NCBI GenBank assembly: GCA_023376005.1
Contig: CM042160.1
Span: 79,546,830-79,610,829 of the forward strand
Source of the DNA: Doryteuthis pealeii
Lineage: Eukaryota; Mollusca; Cephalopoda; Myopsida; Loliginidae
Direction: 5' to 3'
Length of the DNA: 64,000 bases
In this document: positions 1 through 11,135 of the stretch, in pieces
Layout: each line of letters opens with the position of its first letter
Numbering within the stretch: the stretch's first letter is position 1
Translations under genes and position numbers: made by a program
The notes under the pieces: model-generated
The model's input: the letters and a program-made list of their open reading frames with translations, nothing else
What the model was told of the DNA's origin: nothing
The model's database searches: none

Positions 1-940
1 AATCTAGTTGGCAACTGATTTCAGGGCAATTACCAATGACTTTAAATGCATTTTATGTCGTTGTTCATTGGTCAATGCCTGCTGCTGATTTTGGTAAAGT
101 CTATAAATATAAGTGGCAATTTTGTGTACATCTTATAGGCTAGATAATCCAACAAATACAAATAAAATGTTATCCTGTATTAAAGATGGGGCAGTGGGGA
201 TTGAGCCTTCTAAGATATCATTATCAATTTCATCGTCATGCCAATAATATCAAACTCTTCATTTTGAGTAATTTACAATTGATTTATATAACATCTTGAA
301 CGGAAATTAACTTCTCTTGCTAATGAAAAAAATTAGAAATCATTAATAACTTAAAATCGGTTGATTTTAAGACTTTTTTGGTAGCATTGTTGGATTCCTT
401 GGACCAAAAAGTTTTGATAAACCAATTTTTAGGAGTAGGAAAGCTCTATAACTCATTTTACAGACAAAAATAGATTACAAAAAGTCACCATTTTTTGGCT
501 GCCATCCCAATTTGGAGAGATAAAAATCAACATAACTCTGCCATATTTTGGAATTGAATCTCAAATTTTGTGGATTGTCTTACTTTAACATAATCCACAT
601 CTAGACAAAATTTCAGAATAATTGAAAGGGGGTGGGGGTGGAGGGTGACATGACCATTGTTTTTCTGACCTTATCATAAATTTATATCACACTGTCAAAC
701 ATCACTTTGTGGGAGGTTATCTAAAATTATTAAATGTTTGATGTATATGACAATGTGTCTGGATTTTTGAGTCAATCATTTTCAGAAAATATTTGTATTA
801 TTGTTCAAAATAGCCAAACATCCTGGCCCTCCATAATTCATTTCATGAAATTGAATTTCAAAAATAAATTATAAAAGACAAAATTATGGATAGTCTTCAA
901 AATTATTGTACACTGTAAACCATCGAGAGTATAAATATTT
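1..940. other. AT-rich non-coding sequence, nothing recognised
   Basis: No open reading frame of note, no repeat family shared with the rest of the window, and no RNA structure that I can support. Base composition is like that of the surrounding non-coding DNA. Confidence 0.5.
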
Positions 941-946
941 TATAGT

Positions 947-1163
947 GTACTATAAAATTAAAAGGTGATTGTTACCATTGATTTCTAAGCAGTATATTAG
1001 CCACTTATCCTTAGAACAAGGTGCCCATGAAAAATATTACAGTGAATCTTTAAAGTTAAAAATTCCCTGTAAAGTTTGTCACATGCATGTTGTCCTGAGG
1101 ATTAGTGGCTAATATGTTGCTTTGAAACCAATGGTAACAATCACCTTTTTATTGTATGGTACA
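947..1163. repeat. Foldback (inverted-repeat) element
   Basis: Two arms of about 73 nt (947-1020 and 1091-1163) are reverse complements with scattered mismatches. Both contain AAAGGTGATTGTTACCATTG-like sequence followed by a shared ATTAGCCACT motif. About 70 nt of unrelated sequence separates them. No coding capacity. This fits a MITE or foldback element; no target-site duplication was established, so the class is unknown. Confidence 0.7.
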
Positions 1164-2080
1164 GTATAACAAATAAATATAGCTCATATATCTGTAATCG
1201 AGCAGTTTATTTTCATTTCTCCAATACAAAATACCTATATAATATATATATTATATATATATATATATATGAGATATACTTATACTAGCAACACTTAAAA
1301 AAAAAGTTATTCATCAAAAGCCATTTATAAATAATGATCGTATCTTGTATAATATACATGTCTGTATTACTAAAAGTTTTCCCCATGCATAAAGTAGTTT
1401 CTTGACGAAGAACAAAGTTGTCTCTTGTTTTGTGCAGACATAAGATGGATATAAATGTGTCTGAAAATTACAATGAATAATGTTGGCTATAAATTATGAC
1501 AGTAGTTGTTAAAAAGGCACATTTTCTGCTATTGTTCAAACACAATAGACACATACAATGGTATTCATTAGCAAAGTGATAAAAGTTCTTTGCTGTTAAA
1601 TGAAGTCAATGAATGAAGAGCCAATTTGAATTTGATAGAGAATTAAAAAGAAAAGATTCAATCTGATAAATTACTGGACAAGAAATATTGACATTGTAAG
1701 CAATAAAATATTAATGACATTTTTTTTCCAGTGGTAATTTAATACTGGCTGAAATACCCATCTTCATAGGGGAAGAGATCAAAACTTGTTATTGCAGGTT
1801 ATTATACAATCATTGGTGTAAGTCAAAAAATGTACAGGAATAGAAATACATACCCACCCCCCAAACATCTCTGTATGCTGATAAGAAAATATGAAAGAAA
1901 ACAACACGTCATATTTTTTTGCAATGTTTAGATGATACTTCTGACCCTGGTTGATTTTAATCTATATATTCTATAATGTTTTTAATGTTAAGAACATTTC
2001 TCAAATACTATTCTCAGAAAATCAACATTTTCTTTCCAAAACATTTTGGGTTCTTATGAAAACAATGTTAAACCAACTTT

Positions 2081-2562
2081 TAAGAGAGAAAACACAATTT
2101 GTTCTGTAAAGAGAGAATTCCTGTGTGCAGTTAAATTGGACATTTAGATTGAACATTGCAAATTTGTCAAGAAATTTGATAAACCACATTTTTTATGGAT
2201 GAGAATTTCAATCAGAAGAATCTATTTATAATCTCTAATAATAATGAAGTGATTTCATATTTATCAACATTTTCATACTAACCTGTTCACTATAATGCAG
2301 TTCACTATAGATCACTTTTTCACAGCATTTCACTGCCAAACTAAAACTTCTATTCTCACTCAGTTTAACAATTTTGGATTAAGAGAGAAAACAATTTCTC
2401 CCAAAAAAGTTCCAATTGGTTAAATTGGCCGTTTTGTGGACATCAGGATTGAACGTTGTGAATTTGATAAATTGTTTGTTTATGGGAATTTCAACAGAAA
2501 TAATTTATAATCTCCCATTAGCCTTTATGTTGAAAATGATCTAATATTTATTAACATTTTGA
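2081..2562. repeat. Two diverged direct copies of a ~190-bp repeat
   Basis: Segments 2081-2275 and 2380-2562 align in the same orientation. Both begin with TAAGAGAGAAAACA-like sequence, continue through a TTAAATTGG...GATTGAAC block and end in TTATCAACATTTT or TTAACATTTT. They differ by many substitutions and small indels, so the duplication is old. No coding function is visible. Confidence 0.6.
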
Positions 2563-2637
2563 TGCACATGTAAAAGTGCAAAAAAGAAAAAAAAAAAAGA
2601 AGATAGATAAAAGCCATGTAAAAGGATAGATTGTGAT

Positions 2638-2965
2638 ATGTTGGAGAATAAAACAATATTAGAGACCAATAACACCAAGTAATAATTTGTTTAAAACCAG
2701 TATGCAAATTGACCAAACTATATATCATATAAACCCTTATTTCTTAGTGATATACACTTATTTTAATTATATTTCAATTGGTTTCTATATAAAATCATTC
2801 ATCGAATTGATTTTAATATGTTGGAGAATAAAACAATTTTAGAGACTAATAACACCAAGTAATTATTTATTAAACCCGGTTTTGTTAAACACAGTATACA
2901 CATTAATACCACCATATAAAAACGTTTACATAATGTAAACCGTTATTTCTTAGTGATATATAAGA
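2638..2965 (-). mobile_element. Helitron-like family, two partial internal copies
   Basis: Segments 2638-2760 and 2755-2965 each contain TTGGAGAATAAAACAA followed by an AACACCAAGTAAT block, so they repeat one another. The second also matches the internal part of the minus-strand Helitron-like copy at 45215-45661 (AATTGGTTTCTATATAAAAT). Neither terminus is present here. Confidence 0.5.
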
Positions 2966-3315
2966 CACGTTGCAGAATTTAAAACGGAGGAGTTCTAATA
3001 TCCCATGGCAGCATCAAACCAAATGAAATAGATACACACACGTCATTTGATGCTGCCATTTTGGCTTCTAATGATGGAATTATAGATGTCATTTACCTGG
3101 GATTTATAATGCAAATCAATTTAGCTAACAAAATATGTGTGAGTTAACAAATTAATTTTTTCCAAGTAACCAAGGAAGAACAGAATGAAATCATTTTTTA
3201 AAGGGGAAAAGTATGGAGTCTTTTATTTTAGAATACACCAAACATGAGTAGAATCTTGGCATTTTTATATTTCCAGATATACAGAAAAATTTTTTTTTTT
3301 TTTAACCCCTGTCAT

Positions 3316-3470
3316 TGTCAGGGTGGCCTAAAGTCAGTATCAGCAAGACAGTGAGGTAGACTATCCCCTTTTCACCAGTGCTAGACCAAGGAGATTGTTT
3401 TGGCATCCAAGGTGGAACACCACACCTAGCACCAGCTCCTCACTTTATGGCACAGATCTCCGACATCTTT
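3316..3470 (-). mobile_element. SINE family A, tail part, 5' truncated
   Basis: Read on the minus strand this is the tRNA-unrelated body of the SINE seen complete at 24612-24841: ATCTGTGCCATAAAGTGAGG, a GCTGGTGCTAGGTGTGG-like block, then AAAAGGGGATAG and the terminal GGCCACCCTG. The tRNA-like head is missing. Preceded by a T-run at 3291-3303. Confidence 0.8.
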
Positions 3471-5055
3471 GAGGGTTGTTACCTTAAAATCTGGTTTTCA
3501 AAAGTAAAATTTTACAGAAATAGACATGGAAATATATTACTGAACCTTTCAGTATATAAAACAAAATCAGAACATTTCTAAAAAGCATCGAGGGATTTTG
3601 TTTTGAATTAGCATATAATCCAAACTGGAAAGCCTTTTTAAGGATTTCACCACCATTTCAATCATAAATTTGTACACACAAATTAACATTTTTTTGATAA
3701 AACTGAACAATAAAATGATAGAAATAAAATTTTAAAAAAGCCTGTGTTTGCCCAAAAATTAAAGGTTAAGAATATGTACATGTCCTGCATCACTAACAAT
3801 CTTCAAAAATAGTCCATGTCTGGCACAAGGTCCACAGATTCACCATGAATTGCAAATGACTGAGATAGAAACATTGAATTCATTTCTAGTCTTAAAAAGG
3901 AAGAGTCGAAATGACGTAACCCTTTTAATTTGAAAGGTTCTAGAATAACAATTCTAGAATAACAATTTTAACAATTTTCATTGTATTTTTTCAAAAGGAA
4001 TATCACAAAAATACTTTTTAATTCTTACTGACAGAAAATCTGAATTTTTCATTTTTGTTTTTTAGTTAGTCAACGTTTTCAAGATGTAACCACCCAAGTT
4101 ACATTGTTTATCTCCCCCTTTGTAATATGTTTAATCACAGCCACATACAATCAAATTCTTTTTTATCTTCGCCATTTTTAGCATAATACAATGCTTCCAT
4201 GAAATTTTTGTTGTTTATTATACATTTTATAATCGATGACAACGTTACCCTTCCTTTATTATACTAGCAACATAAACAACATCCCCTGCAGCATTGTTAA
4301 GTGATGATGTCAGTTTCTGCCAAGAATGTTACTTTCATTTTCGATAATAGAACAATGGTGTTTTGAGTCCCCTCAATTAGAAATCTCCCTTGAGAGCTTC
4401 TATGAGAGAGAAATTAATAAAGGGGTGTACATTAGAAAAGCACCCAAGGGTACAAGGTTTTATGCTTTGCATCTTCAGACCCCCCCCCCACCTAAAAAGA
4501 AAAAATAGATAAATAAAAATAAAAGCAATAAAGAAACTTCACACTATCACAGATCATGTGATTAATTGCCTAGTTTAACTTTCGGTAATCCTTGGTAGTT
4601 TTGTTATAAATTACAGTTGTCAAGTGCAATATTGAGTTTGGAATTTATAGCTAATTTAGCTGGTTCATTAAGGATCAGCAGCTTTTCTTCTGTTTTAGTC
4701 CATTCAATAGTTTTCTGAACTGTTCAATGGGGAAAACTCAAAGCAGGTGATAATCACTTACTGAAGTTGATCCACAGTTAAATCATCATTTGTAAAGATA
4801 ATGTTAAGTCTAATGTATTAAAAAAGAAATAGAAATCTAGTAGAGATTTATGTTTCTCAGTTTCTCAATAATAAATATTTTTTTAAAGACACCAACCCAA
4901 AGAAATCCATCCACACAAATATGGATTCTTCTTTTTCAAACTTACCATTTTTAGGGAATGAAAATAGAGAATTATTTCAAAGAACACATTTTCAAAGAAA
5001 GAAACGTTAATTTCTGACTTGAATACTGTGTTCTTGTTTATACAGTTATTTAAGT
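3471..5055. other. Non-coding stretch, nothing recognised
   Basis: AT-rich sequence with short low-complexity runs (a C-run at about 4481). Open frames of 60-70 codons here look accidental. No repeat family recognised elsewhere in the window occurs in it. Confidence 0.45.
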
Positions 5056-5212
5056 GTCCTAATGTCAATATCAGTCAGACAGCTAGGGAGTCTATCCCCT
5101 TTTTATGAGCATTAGACCAAGTAGATTGTTTTTGCATCTAATGTGAAGCATCCCACCTACCATCAGCTCCTCACTTTACTGCACAGATCTCTGTGCTACT
5201 CATCTGCTTCCA
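5056..5212 (-). mobile_element. SINE family A, 5' truncated
   Basis: Same minus-strand body as at 3316: AGCACAGAGATCTGTGCAGT, GGAGCTGATGGTAGGTGGGA, then AAAAAGGGGATAGACTCC and a degenerate CATTAGGACAC end. The tRNA-like promoter region is absent. Confidence 0.75.
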
Positions 5213-6848
5213 TTAAATAATTTAAGTATGCATGGGGAGGGGGGTTCAGAGATCAATTTCTCATCCAATTTTGTCAACTTGCAAATGAATATGCAGCTTT
5301 TTACATCTACAGTCTCACTTATTTGTTAAAAGAAAAAGAAAGTAAAATACAAAGTGTTTCCTCAGAACAAAAGTTGGAACATTTTTACCGATATTGGTCG
5401 TATCTTCCTGCCTCTGGCAACGAGACATTTTTTTTTTTTTTTTACTTTTTCAAGCGCAACCCATCTTACAGATATTGCATTCTAGCCTTGATTCTTTACT
5501 TCATCAAATATGCCATTATCAATGAAGATTTTAAATTCATTTTCCTCTGCAGCCATCACATTGGCATTTCCTCTTCATTTACTTCCACTCACAAGATGCT
5601 AAAATCAATTCAACCAGTCGAACTGTCATCAGAATTAGATTTTATATTCTAACAAGACTTTTAGATTTTTCAGTGGTTTTTCTTATCTTTTTCTCAATAT
5701 GCTGCCAGAAATAGACTCATTGGAAGCATCTTTATTTTCCATTGCATTTCCATTTTGTCAACTTGAATTGCATTATCATCATCACCCCCAGAATCTTTGA
5801 CAGGTAAACGATAATAATGTCAATTCATTAATGACAAACATTAGTAAATGGACACAAAACAGATAATTTGTACATTAGCAGAAAATGTGATGTTATGGCT
5901 TTCATGTTGAAATGGAGTGATGATGTGTCATATAGGAATAATTGTTGTATACTTATCTCATTTTCTGTGCTATGTGGAGAGGTTTGAATCTGGTTACTGG
6001 GCTAATGCTGACAATTTCTTGTTGTTTGGAGTCAGAAAACCAACTTGGGGTACTCAGACATCTTGCCTTGTGCCATTTATTGTTTTTAGTAATATCATAA
6101 AGCTACTTCTTTTTTTTTTCAGGAGACTTTTATTTCCCCCCCCCAAGTCCCAACTGCTGAGTGAAAGCACATGTCACTGTCAACGCATAATTCCAAACTC
6201 CCCAAACATTCTCACCACTCACTCTCTTCCACTAACCTGAATAATCCAAATAATACAAGAATTCATATATTAGGTTTGTTTATTTTAGGACTTTTTTTTT
6301 CTTTTTAAATATTTTAAGATGTAATCCTAAAAAATAGTTTGAAATAATCTTATTTTTCTAAAGGCTAGTTCTTAGTTGTCTGTTGAGTTAGTGAAAAAGA
6401 TGTATTTATTAAATTTATTTTCTTTTTTATCCCATAAAAGTGGAATAAAAAGATTCTAAGAATTAAAAATCTACAGTTTTTTGCATTACAATTTCTTTTT
6501 AGGTTTACATTTAAAACAGCATTAAAAAAGAAAAGAAAAAAAAATTTTTTTTTTTTACAATTCGTACTTAATTACAAACATTTTTAGAAAAAGCATAAAA
6601 TTCAAATTTCGCCTATGCAAATTTTGAGCAGGTGGTTTTTGTATTTCTAAAGAATTGTAAAGAATTCCACAAATCAATTGATATTTAATTATTGAATTAT
6701 ATAATTCAATCAATAAAATCAAAAACTAAATTTTGTACTTTTCCTAATCATAAACATATTAAAGTGTATATGTGATTTTAATGTTCAATGGCATTTCTTT
6801 TCTGAGTTATAAATCATCACATACAAACCAAAGCAGATACAACTCGTA
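5213..6848. other. Non-coding stretch with homopolymer runs
   Basis: Contains T-runs (5428, 6109, 6290, 6545) and a C-run (6137). Two frames of about 108 codons (5323-5652 and 5917-6240, plus strand) resemble no family I recognise and run through the homopolymers, so I do not call them genes. Confidence 0.45.
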
Positions 6849-7006
6849 TATATTTACCAACTCCTCCGCATGAGCAGGATGTGACACAAATTCAATTTCT
6901 TAAGTGGAGTTCAACAGGTTTTAATTCAAAATTTTCTTCTCCTTGACTAGTTATCTAGCCAAGGTTAAAGAGCCCAGTCTGCCCTGCTATTTACCCATGA
7001 CTGGAG
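6849..7006 (-). mobile_element. SINE family B, 3' part
   Basis: Matches the tail half of the full copy at 17758-18045: TTTACCAACTCCTCCGCATG, CTTAAGTGGAGTTCAACAGG, CCAAGGTTAAAGAGCCCAG and CTGGAGGGAGA. Minus-strand orientation is inferred from full copies with the tRNA-like head at the right. The head is missing here. Confidence 0.8.
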
Positions 7007-7244
7007 GGAGAAACAGATACAACTCATATATGCCTCACCTAACTGATGTGTCACAATAATGATGCAAATTAGGAAATTGATTCTAAATCATTTTTAATTC
7101 AGAAATCGACAGCATCATCATCATCTACCAAGTGGATTTTGTCCTTTATTGAATGTTGAAGTCAAAGTGGAACTTGTTTTGTTTTTTTATAAAAGGGAAT
7201 GAACCTTATTTGCATGAAATAATCAGAATAGTCATGGTTGGATC

Positions 7245-7248
<4 letters not shown>

Positions 7249-7302
<54 letters not shown>

Positions 7303-7680
7303 AAAAGAGAGAGAAGAGAAAGAGAGAGAGAGAAAAGAGAGAGAAGAGAAAAGAGAGAGAGAGAGAAAAGAGAGAGAAGAGAAAAGAAAAAAGAGAGAGA
7401 AAGAAAAAAGAAGAGAGAGAAAAAGAAAAAAAGAGAGAGAAAAAGAAAAAAAAAGAGAGAGAAAAAGAAAAAAAAAAGAGAGAAAAAGAAAAAAAAAAAA
7501 GAAGAGAGAAAAAAGAAAAAAAAAAAAAAAGAGAAAAGAAAGAAAAAGAAGAAAAGAAAAAAAGAAGAGAGAAAAAGAAAAAAAAGAAGAGAAAAAGAAA
7601 AAAAAGAAGAGAGAGAGAGAAAAGAAAAAAAAAGAAAGAGAGAGAGAAAAAGAAAAAAAAGAAAAGAGAGAGAAGAGAGA

Positions 7681-7748
<68 letters not shown>
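7249..7748. repeat. 500-nt uninterrupted polypurine tract
   Basis: Every base from 7249 to 7748 on the plus strand is A or G. Both ends are (GA)n and the middle is A-rich with GAAA, GAAAAA and GAGAGA blocks. Long open frames on both strands (Arg/Lys/Glu-rich or Ser/Leu/Phe-rich) are artefacts of the missing stop codons in such a tract. Long mirror-like purine tracts are known to form triplex (H-DNA). Confidence 0.97.
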
Positions 7749-8375
7749 CATTAAGCATGGTTGCTCAACCCAAGATAGAATATCTGATATAAATTTCAGT
7801 TTACTCAATGGATTTAAAAGTGTCAGTCAACCAATGATTCTGTGTCCTCAATTCTACAACACAATCTCACCCCCCCCTCCAAAAAAATGTTCTATATGGA
7901 AATACCCCCCCCTACATGACAGGAACTATCTGGTTATACAAATCCAATTTTGATGTATAATATGGATTGTTTCTTCTCTTTATTAAATAGCAATAATGAA
8001 CATCACCAGCCTTGCACTTAGAGTTGATCTTTCTGTCATGTCATGTTCTATGATGGAATTGTGCGTGGAAGAATAAGCAGTTGTGATTGTGAAAGTAATA
8101 GGTCAGCTTTGAAAATGGGTTGAGGTGCGTTTGGTGATTGGGTGTAACGGGGGGGGGAGAGAGAGAGAGAGAGGGGAGAAATAATCAATAGTTGGTTGGA
8201 GTCTTGAAAAGCTTATAATGAACTCAGAAAATGCTTGGCAGGTCATTTTGCATGTTATCATGCAAACGTTTCTTCTTAGAAAAAAAGGATGAATAGATCT
8301 ATGGGAAAATGTTATACACACACACATTTCTTTAACAATTTCCAAAAAATTATTTTTTCGAACATTTCAGAAATT

Positions 8376-8560
8376 TCTCTGAATGTTTGAGATGAGGCTT
8401 GAAGATTAGTATTATCTGCATTATTCAGACTATTGTTCCCATCTTCATTGTTATTTGTACAGGTATTTCTTGTCTGACTCAGGAACCTTCTCAAACTCGG
8501 GAACTTTCTTGTCGTAATCGGGAGCCATCACGGAACTTTGAACCTTTCAGAAATTCTCCG
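8376..8560 (-). mobile_element. PLE-terminus family P, copy with the ribozyme deleted
   Basis: Matches the left arm at 54765-54975: TTTGAGATGAGGCTTGA, CCATCTTCATTGTTATTTG, TCTTGTCGTAATCGGGAG and CATCACGGAACTTTGAACC. Relative to 54831-54876, about 34 nt are missing between TTTGTACA and GGTATTTC. This is exactly the segment holding the hammerhead core and helix II. Family membership rests on the match; the link to PLEs is inferred from the hammerhead. Confidence 0.7.
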
Positions 8561-8994
8561 TATTTTAACCGTTTTGATTTAAAACACCAAAGAATTTACT
8601 CTGACGAAGGCCGTTATTCCTTGTATACTAAAAGAAATTATGTAGTTTTCTATTATTGTAATTTCATTTCGTATTTAAAATAATAATAGATAGAGTGCAT
8701 ATGTACATGGATAAACTCCTGGCCGAAACACGTGTCAGTAAAATAAAATTCTATCCATTCAGGATTTTCTTTCCTTTATTTTTCCTTTCAACATATCGTT
8801 GGATTCACTTCCATTTTCAACTGATATATTAAAAGCATGGCTCCTTAGCCAATAAAGATAAAAATAGAATAAAAATAAAAACCAAAAAATAATTATAACA
8901 ACATTCGTACAAATTTTTAATTTTTTAACATTTATGCTAATTTTTACCCAATCAGTAGTAAAAAAAACGTTTGTGACAACGTCCTTCAGTCAGG

Positions 8995-9036
8995 ATTATC
9001 CTGAAGAACCATTCGGGTGAAACCTAGGTAGATAGT
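8995..9036 (+). ncRNA. Type I hammerhead ribozyme, tiny palindromic helix III
   Basis: Helix I ATTATC (8995-9000) pairs with GATAGT (9031-9036), including one G-U. The core CTGAAGA is at 9001-9007. Helix II ACC/GGT (9008-9010 with 9016-9018) closes an ATTCG loop. GAAA is at 9019-9022, then CCTAGG (9023-9028) as helix III, then TA. The predicted cut is after GTA, between 9030 and 9031. Helix III leaves only a 2-nt loop, so a dimer may be the active form. Position 10.1-11.1 is A-U rather than the usual G-C. The motif CTACTTAATGTATTAGGCAC follows downstream. Confidence 0.82.
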
Positions 9037-9294
9037 GTGACTTATGTAGGTCCTTATAATCATGCTCTACTTAATGTATTAGGCACTTTTTACATATATA
9101 ACTTAGAAATCTCCCCATGTGTTTTTTCTTTTGGCCACTACATACGATACTAATGATTATTTTCAGAAAGTATGGATGTGCCAGTTTTTTCTTTTTTTAA
9201 AATATTTTTTCCCCCCAGGTTTGAAACAATTTTTTTATCTTGAAAAACTGAATTACCTGGAGTTTTCCCACACCGGTAGAATTTAGAAGTAAAG

Positions 9295-9297
<3 letters not shown>

Positions 9298-9324
<27 letters not shown>
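9298..9324. repeat. (AT)n microsatellite
   Basis: About 13 AT units, directly left of the ribozyme-bearing palindrome. Confidence 0.95.
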
Positions 9325-9325
<1 letters not shown>

Positions 9326-9446
9326 GGTAAATGTAAAAACAAAATTTTTTTTTGCGATGAAACAAAGAAAATACAGTGCTCAATCACAGTTTGTAAGAGC
9401 TAATATTTATTTATTTTACAATGTTTTCATAGATCAATGTTCATTA

Positions 9447-9488
9447 TCAGCGACCGCGGTTTCATGCTAAAAGCAATCATCAGGCTGA
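9447..9488 (-). ncRNA. Type I hammerhead ribozyme (left palindrome arm)
   Basis: Minus-strand mirror of 9587-9628. It has helix I TCAGC/GCTGA, core CTGATGA, helix II TGC/GCA inside flanking T residues, GAAA, helix III CCGCGG and TC before the predicted cut. All core residues are conserved. Helix III is a 6-nt palindrome with at most a 2-nt loop, so intermolecular pairing is likely. Confidence 0.82.
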
Positions 9489-9586
9489 GGAGCAAGATCC
9501 TATGGTGTTTGTTGGAGTTCTTTACTCAATGTCACATATGTGACATTGAGTAAAGAACTCCAACAAACACCATAGGATCTTGCTCC

Positions 9587-9628
9587 TCAGCCTGATGATT
9601 GCTTTTAGCATGAAACCGCGGTCGCTGA
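9587..9628 (+). ncRNA. Type I hammerhead ribozyme (right palindrome arm)
   Basis: Helix I TCAGC (9587-9591) pairs with GCTGA (9624-9628). Core CTGATGA at 9592-9598. Helix II is TTGC-TTTTA-GCAT, with three Watson-Crick pairs and a U-U at 10.1-11.1. GAAA at 9612-9615, CCGCGG at 9616-9621, TC at 9622-9623. Predicted cut between 9623 and 9624 (GTC site). The U-U next to the core is unusual because known hammerheads prefer G-C there, so activity needs testing. Confidence 0.82.
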
Positions 9629-9668
9629 TAATGAACATTGATCTATGAAAACATTGTAAAATAAATAA

Positions 9669-9702
9669 TATATATATATATTATATATATATATATATAT
9701 AT
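9669..9702. repeat. (AT)n microsatellite
   Basis: TATATA tract immediately after the right palindrome arm. Confidence 0.9.
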
Positions 9703-10229
9703 GCTAGACAAAATGTGACCTGTTGGGTTAGCAATTGAGCTGTGGGTAGATCATTGGAATCAGGGAAAAGTGAGTGTGCAAAGAATAAAAAAATAAATAC
9801 AGCCAGAAAATTAAAAAAAACAAAAAACATTAAAATCATTTGTAAGATTTCTAAGAAAGGGAATGTTTGTCCTAATTTAAATGGACCTGATTTTTGGAAT
9901 TTTATGAAGAGCCAAAATATTGAGAGGCTGGCTGCTGCTGATGAAAATCATACAAATAAAAATGGAAAGATCAATTTTCCTCTCACACTCTCCAATCTCT
10001 CTCTTTACTTTCAGAGAAACTAACATATATAAGGAGAAATTAATCAAGATATATAAAGAGAGGGGGAAAATGACAGGAAGAATATGAGGTAAGAGATGGT
10101 TCAGTTTTTGACTTAATTGCAAATTACAACTAATTAGAATCAATTAAAATGGAATTTTTTCAAACATATCACAATCCTAGAACTAAGGAATATTCTACTA
10201 TGTATTTTGTGTCATTAAACTAAACAGGA

Positions 10230-10318
10230 AAACACCTTCCTGGGGCAATGAGTGATAGAGAAGGTTGTCGAGAGATTGTCATGGATATCCATGCTAATTG
10301 CATGACATGACGATGAAA
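10230..10318 (+). mobile_element. LINE 3'-end fragment
   Basis: GGGGCAATGAGTGATAGAG, GAGAGATTGTCATGGATATC and a CATGACGATGA tail match the last part of the LINE remnant at 11560-11868 (GGGGCGATGAATGATAGGGA, then ATTGTCATGGATATCC). Only the last 80 nt or so are present. Confidence 0.65.
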
Positions 10319-10729
10319 ATAGGTCCTTAATAAAGGAGTTGACTTGCACTATGAAGACAGCTGTAGTTTTACAAATGCTAAAGATATTGTTAGGGAGAGT
10401 TATCTCCCCCTAACGATTCGAACCGGATACTCTCGGAAAAAAGGAGGAGGGGAAAAATACTGACAGACCAGACAAGAACCGAGTGGGTGACACGCGCGTA
10501 TCCTATCATCAGCTGAACTCTAATCCAAAACCATCCCACTGTATTCCCTGTCAGGGAGAATAAATAAAACAAATATTCTTATTGTTAACATATTCCCTGT
10601 TTTTATTATCATTTCTGTATATCCTACAGCTCGGGATACAACAGATGTAAAAATAAAAATCAGTAAAATTTTTGATATAAATTTCTGTTGTATTGTTTCT
10701 GCAGATCTTCTGAAAGTGTACATATGATG

Positions 10730-10732
<3 letters not shown>

Positions 10733-10768
<36 letters not shown>
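10733..10768. repeat. (AT)n microsatellite
   Basis: About 18 AT units. The minus-strand frame reading Tyr-Ile through it is an artefact. Confidence 0.95.
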
Positions 10769-10771
<3 letters not shown>

Positions 10772-11135
10772 TATAATTGTACATATGATATAGTTGTATA
10801 TAAAAAAGGAAATTGTAACTATTCATTCCTTAAAGCAAAAACTTTGCTGTATTTGCACTCAATAACCTTTTTATCAGTCTTTGACATTTGGTTCAGAGAA
10901 CAACAAACACGGAACAGAATCAAAAATCAAAAATCAAAAATCAAAAAACAAAAACATTTTAGCAAAATAAAGTTATGTAAATAAAAAGCAAATCAGAAAT
11001 AGAAATTTTCACAATTAAATGAAATGAATTTTCTGTGAGAAAGAAAATGCAAAGTCATTTTGATATCAGGAATTTCTGTTGATCACATGATTATATTAGA
11101 GTTGTTTATTTGATGTGGGGATTATTGAAGTCAGT

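Larger units (their letters stand above)
9407..9668. mobile_element. Perfect palindrome of two head-to-head ribozyme-bearing termini
   Basis: Arms of about 130 bp (9407-9537 and 9538-9668) look identical in inverted orientation and meet at GTCACATATGTGAC with no spacer. Each arm carries one complete hammerhead. (AT)n tracts lie on both sides (9298 and 9669). No ORF. This resembles two PLE-type terminal segments joined head to head; the lack of divergence suggests a young insertion or ongoing arm conversion. Confidence 0.85.

Noticed and set aside
5917..6240. 107-codon plus-strand frame with hydrophobic start
   Set aside because: It passes through a T-run and a C-run, shows no domain, and has no supporting context.
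7153..7953. 266-codon plus-strand frame and three other long frames (184-200 codons) over the purine tract
   Set aside because: The frames exist only because a pure A/G (or C/T) tract cannot contain most stop codons. The products are Arg/Glu/Lys or Ser/Leu/Phe low-complexity, with no conserved domain.
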